In this document: one piece after another, positions 58,361 through 64,000 of the stretch | Layout: each line of letters opens with the position of its first letter | How positions within the stretch are numbered: position 1 is the stretch's first letter | Assembly (NCBI RefSeq): GCF_030246905.1 | Contig: NZ_CP126741.1 | Coordinates: 1,364,001-1,428,000, forward strand | Source of the DNA: Microbacterium sp. zg-Y818 | GTDB lineage: Bacteria > Actinomycetota > Actinomycetes > Actinomycetales > Microbacteriaceae | DNA length: 64,000 bases | Direction: 5' to 3' | Notes under the pieces: model-generated | Told to the model about the DNA's origin: nothing | The model's database searches: none | What the model saw: only the letters and a program-made list of their open reading frames with translations | Made by a program: the position numbers and the translations under genes

Positions 58361-58592
58361 GCGGGCGGGGGCGCGCGCGGTGGGGGCGCTCGCGGCCGTC
58401 GCACGGCCCGCGCCCACGGGCTCACCACAGCCGCCACGGGGGATCGCCGCCGCCGTCGCGAGCGAGACACGCGGGACCCGAACGCCGACGCACCCGCTCA
58501 GGTGGCAGATGTTGCGGCATCCATGGGCCGTCGCTGACCACCTCTGCCACACGAAGCGGCGGTGCCCGGCTCCAGGTGTCGGGATGCCGCGG

Positions 58593-59645
58593 TCAGCCGC
58601 CGAACGGCTGCCGGGTGGCGATGACGGTGACGAGGCGCTCCAGCGCGAACACGGGGTCGCGGGAGCCGCCCTTGACCTCGGCATCGGCCCGCGCCGCGGC
58701 CTGGATCGCCATGCCGAGCGACGACTCGTTCCAGCCCATCAGGTCCCGGCGCGCGCGATCGACCTGCCAGTCCTTCAGCCCCAGGCGGCCCGCGAGCGCG
58801 CCGGAGGGCTCGCGGTGTCCGGCGACCTTGGCCATCGTGCGCAGCTTCATCGCGATGGCGGCGACCATCGGCACCGGGTCTGAGCCGGATGCCAGCGCCT
58901 GGCGCAGCGCCAGCAGCGCCTCACCGTAACGGCCGGCGATGGCGGTGTCGGCCACGGTGAAGGCCGACGTCTCGACTCGGCCGCCGTAGTAGCGGGTGAC
59001 GATGGCTTCGGTGACGTCGTCGGGGACGTCGACGATGAGCTGCTGGCATGCGGCGGCGAGTTCGGTCAGGTCGTCGGCGAACGCCGAGACCAGGGCGCGT
59101 AGGGCGGCCGGGGCGATGCGCTTGCCGGCGGCGGAGAACTCCCCCGCGGCGAAGTCGTATCGGTCGCTGTCGCGCTTGACCGCGGGGCAGGCGATCTCGA
59201 CGCCGCCGCCGGTGCCGGCGCGGATCGCATCGAGCAGCTTCTTGCCGCGCACGCTCGACGAGGTGTGGCGCAGCACCACCGTGGCGCCGTCCTGTGGGTG
59301 GTCGAGGTACGAGATCGCCTCGGCGAGGAACGTGTCGGAGCACTTCTCCACGCCCGACACACGCACCAGTCTCGGCTCGCCGAAGAGCGACGGCGACGTG
59401 ACCCCCAGCAGCGTGCCGGCGGCGTAGTCGTCGGCACGGATGTCGGTGACTTCGAGGCTCGGATCTTCGGCCCGCAGGTAGTCGCGCAGCCCGGCGATGG
59501 CGCGCTCAGCGCACACCTCTTCAGGACCGGAGACGAGAACGATGGGGGCGGGCTGCGGCTTGCGCCACGACAGCTGCGGGATCTTGCTCGCCGCGGCCTT
59601 GCCTGCGGGCTTGCGCGCAGCGGGTCTGCGCGCGGGAGATGCCAT
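58593..59645 (-). CDS. holA: DNA polymerase III subunit delta
   Basis: A 350-residue clamp-loader subunit that opens the sliding clamp. It has the HolA pattern: an N-terminal PIVLVSGPEEVCAERAI core, a middle TVVLRHTSSSVRGKKLLDAI segment and a helical C-terminal collar. The first 25 residues are basic and Ala/Pro-rich, an actinobacterial extension. It follows comEC by 9 bp. Confidence 0.92.
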   Translation of the reverse strand: MASPARRPAARKPAGKAAASKIPQLSWRKPQPAPIVLVSGPEEVCAERAIAGLRDYLRAEDPSLEVTDIRADDYAAGTLLGVTSPSLFGEPRLVRVSGVEKCSDTFLAEAISYLDHPQDGATVVLRHTSSSVRGKKLLDAIRAGTGGGVEIACPAVKRDSDRYDFAAGEFSAAGKRIAPAALRALVSAFADDLTELAAACQQLIVDVPDDVTEAIVTRYYGGRVETSAFTVADTAIAGRYGEALLALRQALASGSDPVPMVAAIAMKLRTMAKVAGHREPSGALAGRLGLKDWQVDRARRDLMGWNESSLGMAIQAAARADAEVKGGSRDPVFALERLVTVIATRQPFGG

Positions 59646-59654
59646 GTCTCCAGC

Positions 59655-62021
59655 CTATCCCGGGGTGCCGACGTCGACGCCCAGCGGAGCGCGCTCGCGC
59701 CACACGGTCAAGCCATCCGCGCCGGCGGAGGAGATCACCAGGATGCCGTCGCGATCCGTGCGCGCGATGGTCGCTCCCACCTCCACGAGCAGGTCGAGGA
59801 TTTCGCCGCGCGGATGACCGTAGTCGTTGTCGACGCCGACGGTGACCAGCGCCACCGCGGGCTGCAGCATGCGGTACAGCCGCTGGGCCTGGTCGGCACT
59901 GCCATGGTGGGCGACTTTGATGACGGCATAGCCCGCGGCGAGCCGCCCCGACGCGGCCAGGGCCTCTTGCGGCGAGGCAGACAGATCGCCCAGGAAGAGT
60001 GCCGCGGGCACCCCGCCGCCCGAGACATCGACGACGACCGAGGCGTCGTTTCCGGCGGGGAACGCCGCCGACCCGGCGTTCGGCCACAGCACGCGCCAGC
60101 GCGCCTGCCCGAGTACCCCCGAGACGCCCGCGGTGCCTTCGGCCCGGCGCGCCCCGCCCGCCTCGAGCTGTCGGAGGGCGGTGTGCGCCGCCGCATCCGC
60201 GGGCGGTCCATGCACCACGAGGTCGACGCGGCCGGCCACCGCTTCCAAGCCGCCCACGTGATCGGCATCGAAATGCGTCAGCACGAGCAGGGCGATGCGA
60301 CGGATGCCGAAACGACGCAGACACTCTTCCAGCGCCGCCGGGTCTGGCCCGGTGTCGATGAGGGCGACCGCCCCTCCCGAGCGCACCAGCACCGCATCCC
60401 CCTGGCCGACATCGCACGCGGCGATCGACCACCCGGTGGGCACCGTCGCCGGGGCGATCGCCGTCGACAGCAGGGCGGCCCCTGCGCCTGCCCCGGCGAG
60501 CATCGCCAGCAGCACGGCGCTGGCGGCGCGCGCCCGCCGCCAGGCGCGCGTCGGCGCGCCGGCTGCGCAAACGACTGCCACCGCCGCGCCCACCGCGGCG
60601 AGGGCGACGACTCCCCGCACGCCTTCGGGCCACGGCACGGTCGCGCCCGGCAGGCCCGCCGCGGTGAGGGCGGTACCCGCGATCCAGGCGGCGGGGGGCC
60701 AAGCCGCTGCCGTCAGCCCGGCCTGCAGCACGGGGATCGGCGCGGCCAGACATGCGGCGAGGCCCACGACGGTCGCGACAGGCGCGGCGGGGGCCGCGAG
60801 CAGGTTCGCCGCGACGGCGTACAGCGCGACGGACGGCTCCACGATGATGAGCAGCGGCCCGCAGGCGAGCTGTGCGGCCAGCGGTACGGCCAGGGTCAGC
60901 GCGAGGGGGCGTGGCATCCATCTGCCGATGCCGTCGGCCAGTGGACCGGAGAGCAGCAGAAGTGACCCGGTTGCCGCCACCGACAGCGTGAAGCCGATCT
61001 CAGCGGCGATCCAGGGGTCGGCGACCAGTAGCGCGACCACCGCGAGGCACAGCACCGAAAGACCGGCGCCGACCCGCCCGAGCAGCACGCCCAGCATCGC
61101 GATCGAGGCCATCGCCGCCGCGCGCACGACGCTGGGCTCGGGTGTCACGAGAACGACGAATCCGGCGAGGACCGCCAGCCCGCAGGCGACCCTGACGCCG
61201 CGGCGGGCCCCGCAGAGCGCGGCGACGGCGAAGGCGATCCCGACCACCAGCGCGCAGTTCGCCCCCGAGACCGCGGTCAGGTGCGACAGCGAAGACGCCT
61301 TCATCGCGGCATCCAGATCATCCGAGACGGCTGATGTGTCCCCGACGGCGAGGCCGGGGACGAGCCCGCCACCCGGGTGCGGCAAGCCGTGGGTGGATGC
61401 CACGAGTCGCTCGCGCAGGTGTGCGGTCGCGGCGAAGGCGCCCACGGGCCCCGTCTGCACGGTGAGCCCACCGGTCGCGCGGACGACCAGCACGGCCCGC
61501 TCCCCCGGGTGCGATGCGAACGCCGTGCCGACCGCCTCGACGCGGGCGCCGGGGGCGAGGTCGCCGGGAGCGTCCACGTCTTCGGGCGCCACGCGCACCG
61601 TCACAGGCAGGGACGTCACGTGCACGGTGGGCCCGATCACGACCCGGTCGGCAACGGCGTCGAAACCCAGTCCCTGCGCGGACGGCTCCACCTTGCCGGT
61701 GACGACGGCCGTAACGCTCAGCGCGCGGCCGCCGTCCACATCGAGATGCTCCACGGACCGGCCGGGCTGCGCGAGGGCCAGGTGCGACAGCACCGCGCCG
61801 GCCGCGGCGCACGCGATCACCGCCGCAGCGAACCCGGTGCGGACGGAAGGCCGCCGAGTGCTGCACGTCAGCCCCAGTGCCGCGAGACACAGCACCCACG
61901 CGGTGATCGCCGCGACGGGGGTCGCCTCGACATGCACGGCGCCCACCAGCGCCGCCGCCCAGGCGCCGCCGACGGCGGGCACCAGCCGCAGGTCGCGTCG
62001 TCGCGCGCGGCGCAGGCTCAC
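59655..62021 (-). CDS. comEC: ComEC/Rec2 family DNA uptake channel
   Basis: A 788-residue membrane protein. About ten hydrophobic helices include the Competence domain (residues about 245-500, VVGIAFAVAALCG and following), and a C-terminal metallo-beta-lactamase-like domain carries LTHFDADHVGG and VAHHGS. It should carry single-stranded DNA across the membrane in competent cells; most relatives of this organism are not known to be competent. It overlaps comEA by four bases. Confidence 0.92.
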   Translation of the reverse strand: MSLRRARRRDLRLVPAVGGAWAAALVGAVHVEATPVAAITAWVLCLAALGLTCSTRRPSVRTGFAAAVIACAAAGAVLSHLALAQPGRSVEHLDVDGGRALSVTAVVTGKVEPSAQGLGFDAVADRVVIGPTVHVTSLPVTVRVAPEDVDAPGDLAPGARVEAVGTAFASHPGERAVLVVRATGGLTVQTGPVGAFAATAHLRERLVASTHGLPHPGGGLVPGLAVGDTSAVSDDLDAAMKASSLSHLTAVSGANCALVVGIAFAVAALCGARRGVRVACGLAVLAGFVVLVTPEPSVVRAAAMASIAMLGVLLGRVGAGLSVLCLAVVALLVADPWIAAEIGFTLSVAATGSLLLLSGPLADGIGRWMPRPLALTLAVPLAAQLACGPLLIIVEPSVALYAVAANLLAAPAAPVATVVGLAACLAAPIPVLQAGLTAAAWPPAAWIAGTALTAAGLPGATVPWPEGVRGVVALAAVGAAVAVVCAAGAPTRAWRRARAASAVLLAMLAGAGAGAALLSTAIAPATVPTGWSIAACDVGQGDAVLVRSGGAVALIDTGPDPAALEECLRRFGIRRIALLVLTHFDADHVGGLEAVAGRVDLVVHGPPADAAAHTALRQLEAGGARRAEGTAGVSGVLGQARWRVLWPNAGSAAFPAGNDASVVVDVSGGGVPAALFLGDLSASPQEALAASGRLAAGYAVIKVAHHGSADQAQRLYRMLQPAVALVTVGVDNDYGHPRGEILDLLVEVGATIARTDRDGILVISSAGADGLTVWRERAPLGVDVGTPG

Positions 62022-62632
62022 ACCGTCACCAGATCCCGCAGCGACGCGAGCATCTTGTCGCCGATGCCGGGCACCGCCAGCAGATCGTCGACACTGGTGA
62101 ACCGCCCGTTCTCGTCGCGCCAGTCGATGATGCGCTGGGCCAGTGCCGGCCCGATGCGCGGCAGGGTGTCGAGCGCCGCCAGATCCGCGGTGTTGAGGTT
62201 GACCTTGCCGCCGTCGGCGCCCGGTGGGCCGCCAGGAGCGGATCCCGGCGCGGTGGGGGCCTCGCCGATCAGGGGCACGCGAAGCTGTTCTCCATCGCCG
62301 ATGACCCGCGCGAGGTTGATCGCGCCCTGGTCCGCGCCCTCGGTGAGCCCGCCGGCGGCCGCCACCGCATCGACCACGCGTGCACCCTCGGCCAGTCGGT
62401 ACAGCCCCGGAGACGCCACCGCGCCGAACACGTGCACGTACACCTCCGCGGCCGGCACGGTTGCGCCGGGCGTGGCCTGGGTCTCTGCGATCGTGACGGA
62501 CTCGACCGGTACCGACGACGTGCGCACGATGCCGATGGCGACGGTCACCGCCAGCGCCGCGATCACGACGACCGTCACTGCGCCGACGCCGAGGCGCCGA
62601 CGGGCGGGCGGTGCGGAAGGATCGCCGGTCAC
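62018..62632 (-). CDS. comEA: ComEA-like helix-hairpin-helix DNA-binding protein
   Basis: A 204-residue membrane-anchored protein. One membrane helix lies at about residues 15-35, followed by an SLBB domain (VYVHVFGAVASPGLYRLAEGARV) and two helix-hairpin-helix motifs (VNLNTADLAALDTLPRIGPALAQRIIDWR and LLAVPGIGDKML, in part). It should bind incoming DNA outside the membrane for ComEC. Confidence 0.92.
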   Translation of the reverse strand: MTGDPSAPPARRRLGVGAVTVVVIAALAVTVAIGIVRTSSVPVESVTIAETQATPGATVPAAEVYVHVFGAVASPGLYRLAEGARVVDAVAAAGGLTEGADQGAINLARVIGDGEQLRVPLIGEAPTAPGSAPGGPPGADGGKVNLNTADLAALDTLPRIGPALAQRIIDWRDENGRFTSVDDLLAVPGIGDKMLASLRDLVTV

Positions 62633-62845
62633 TCCGTCACGTTAGGTGTGGCGACCCCTGCCGCATCCGCCGCACGGCTGCATCCGTGGAGGCGGTGGCT
62701 GTGGCGGCGGCGGTGGAGGAGACGGCGGTGGGTGTCAGCGCGGCGGCGCCTTGCCGCCCGGTCGCGACACACGTGCGAAACGCGGGCGTCACCCCGGCGT
62801 CGTGATCCTCTGGGATCCTGCCTGTACCCACAACCGGAGGCCACG
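62633..62845. promoter_or_regulatory. Divergent promoter region between comEA and the peptidase
   Basis: This gap of 213 bp carries no gene. A GC-rich part (62680-62760) shows only low-complexity GGCGG repeats. CCGGAGG at 62834-62840 is the ribosome-binding site of the rightward gene. I could not define -10/-35 elements. Confidence 0.35.
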
Positions 62846-63553
62846 ATGCACCAGCGCCCCGCAGCCATGTTGCTGCACGTCCGCGACGAGAGGCCCCACG
62901 CTCCCGACTCCCAGCGGCAGCTGAACGTGCTCAACGACGCCACCGTGCGAGCGGTGAACGCGCTCGGCTGGACAGCCGAGCTGGTCGCCGCAGCCGAGGT
63001 GGATGAGCAGTCGGTTCTCGAGCGAGCACAGCGGGTGGACGTCGTCGTCGTGCTCGGGGGTGAGGACGTGGACCCCGCGTTCTACGGCGGGGCGCGGGAC
63101 TATCCGGGATCCGGCCTGCACGAGCCCGTGGCGGACCGCGTCACCATCGCCGTGATCCGGGATGCCGTCGAGCGCAGCACGCCGCTCCTCGGCATCTGCC
63201 GCGGGCTGCAGCTGATCAACGTGGCTCTGGGCGGCACGCTCGTGCCCGACATGCACGGGCACCGCTCCGCGGAGGGCGACCCCTTCGTCGCCACCCCGGT
63301 GATCGCGCAGGGTGAGAGCGCCGTAGGGGCCCTCGCGGAGACCGGACCGGTGCTGTGCACCCACCACCAGGCGATCGACGAGCTCGCGCCGGGACTGCGC
63401 GTGCTGGTGCGTGCCGTCGACGGCGTCGTCGAGGCCGTCGCTCACGAATCGGCGCCGGCAGTGGGCGTGCAGTGGCATCCCGAGCACCCCGACACCGCGT
63501 CGACGCAGGTCGCTGCGCTGCTGCGTCATGTGACGGGTCGGGGCGCCCTGTGA
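62846..63553 (+). CDS. Class I glutamine amidotransferase-like peptidase C26
   Basis: A 235-residue gamma-glutamyl hydrolase-type enzyme, like PuuD and other gamma-glutamyl-GABA hydrolases. The nucleophile Cys lies in GICRGLQLINVALGG, with His and Glu in VQWHPEH. It cleaves gamma-glutamyl amides in the cytoplasm. ATG 62846 follows CCGGAGG by 5 bases. It converges with leuS, with 18 bp between the two stops. Confidence 0.9.
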   Translation: MHQRPAAMLLHVRDERPHAPDSQRQLNVLNDATVRAVNALGWTAELVAAAEVDEQSVLERAQRVDVVVVLGGEDVDPAFYGGARDYPGSGLHEPVADRVTIAVIRDAVERSTPLLGICRGLQLINVALGGTLVPDMHGHRSAEGDPFVATPVIAQGESAVGALAETGPVLCTHHQAIDELAPGLRVLVRAVDGVVEAVAHESAPAVGVQWHPEHPDTASTQVAALLRHVTGRGAL

Positions 63554-63571
63554 AGCTGAGCGCGCTGCGGG

Positions 63572-64000
63572 TCAGCGGGTGCTGAAGCTGACCACCTTCG
63601 GTGGCCGCACCACCGCGCGCGTGATCTCGCGGCCGGCGAGAGAACGCACAATGCGCTCGTCACCGCGCGCGAGCGCCTCGAGCTCGGCGGCCTCGATGCG
63701 GGCGGGGACCTCGAGGGTCGCCCGCACCTTGCCGTCGATCTGGACCGCCACCTTGACGGTGTCCTCGACGAGAAGGGTCGGGTCGGCCTGCCGCCACGGT
63801 GCGAGCCCGATCGACGGCTGGTAGCCGAGGATCTCCCACATCTCCTCCGCGGTGTGCGGCGCGAACAGGTCGAGCACCAGCGCAGTCACCTCGGCCGCCT
63901 CGCGCACGGCGGGGTCGGCCGCGCCCGCTCCGCTGTCGATGACCTTGCGGGTGGCGTTGACGAGCTCCATGAGTCGAGCGACGACGACGTTGAACTTCGT
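63572..64000 (-). CDS. leuS: Leucine-tRNA ligase, C-terminal part
   Basis: The last 142 residues of leucyl-tRNA synthetase, cut by the right edge. The helical anticodon-binding domain (MELVNATRKVIDSG ... LDLFAPHTAEEMWEILGY) and the small C-terminal domain (VAVQIDGKVRATLEVPA) are typical of LeuS. The catalytic part and start lie outside the window. It lies upstream of comEA in the conserved actinobacterial order, with the peptidase inserted between. Confidence 0.9.
   Translation of the reverse strand, partial: TKFNVVVARLMELVNATRKVIDSGAGAADPAVREAAEVTALVLDLFAPHTAEEMWEILGYQPSIGLAPWRQADPTLLVEDTVKVAVQIDGKVRATLEVPARIEAAELEALARGDERIVRSLAGREITRAVVRPPKVVSFSTR

Overview
This 64 kb window is a chromosomal segment of a high-GC Gram-positive bacterium. 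Conserved actinobacterial genes (a PucR-type regulator before fabD-fabH-acpP-fabF, DUF3145, an F420-dependent LLM oxidoreductase, homodimeric aceE) together with the order lepA-hemW-hrcA-dnaJ-rsmE-HIT-phoH-ybeY-corC-era-recO-uppS point to the family Microbacteriaceae, most likely Microbacterium. That placement is inference from protein content and gene order, because there is no rRNA here. I see no prophage, transposase, insertion sequence or CRISPR array.

Layout. 1-2721: end of an extracytoplasmic protein, a short family A DNA polymerase and a zinc-ribbon coiled-coil protein. 2775-10650: tRNA-Val, then aceE, a FasR-like regulator and the fatty acid synthesis genes fabD-fabH-acpP-fabF, closed by a strong terminator. 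10745-16120: small housekeeping and accessory genes (DUF3145, cupin, tRNA-Met, a membrane transporter of the drug/metabolite type, def, a DUF2975/XRE pair with a palindrome in front, an LLM oxidoreductase and a 60-residue protein).

16412-27521 is the main accessory region. A five-gene branched-chain-type ABC importer (two ATPases, two permeases, one lipoprotein binding protein) runs rightward and ends at a perfect 18-bp bidirectional terminator. A six-gene catabolic operon runs leftward toward it: extradiol dioxygenase, FAH-family hydrolase, cyclase-family hydrolase, FAD monooxygenase, ACMSD-like amidohydrolase and a second FAH-family hydrolase. Together they look like an uptake and meta-cleavage route for an unidentified aromatic or heterocyclic acid. 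No regulator gene and no CoA ligase lies in the cluster.

27754-50190 is almost all leftward housekeeping: tRNA-Asn, an orphan ABC ATPase, dnaG-dgt-dusB, gpx (rightward), a DsbA-family protein, uppS-recO, a TRIC channel (rightward), leuA with a leucine-rich leader peptide, a quinone-oxidoreductase-like gene, era, a choloylglycine hydrolase homologue, corC-ybeY-phoH-HIT, rsmE-dnaJ-hrcA with a CIRCE operator, hemW and a DUF1990 gene. The choloylglycine hydrolase gene sits between corC and era, and the era frame after it has no canonical start codon.

50233-64000: lepA, a 1579-residue secreted nuclease/5'-nucleotidase, an alpha/beta hydrolase, rpsT, then holA-comEC-comEA leftward, a class I glutamine amidotransferase-like peptidase, and the C-terminal end of leuS.
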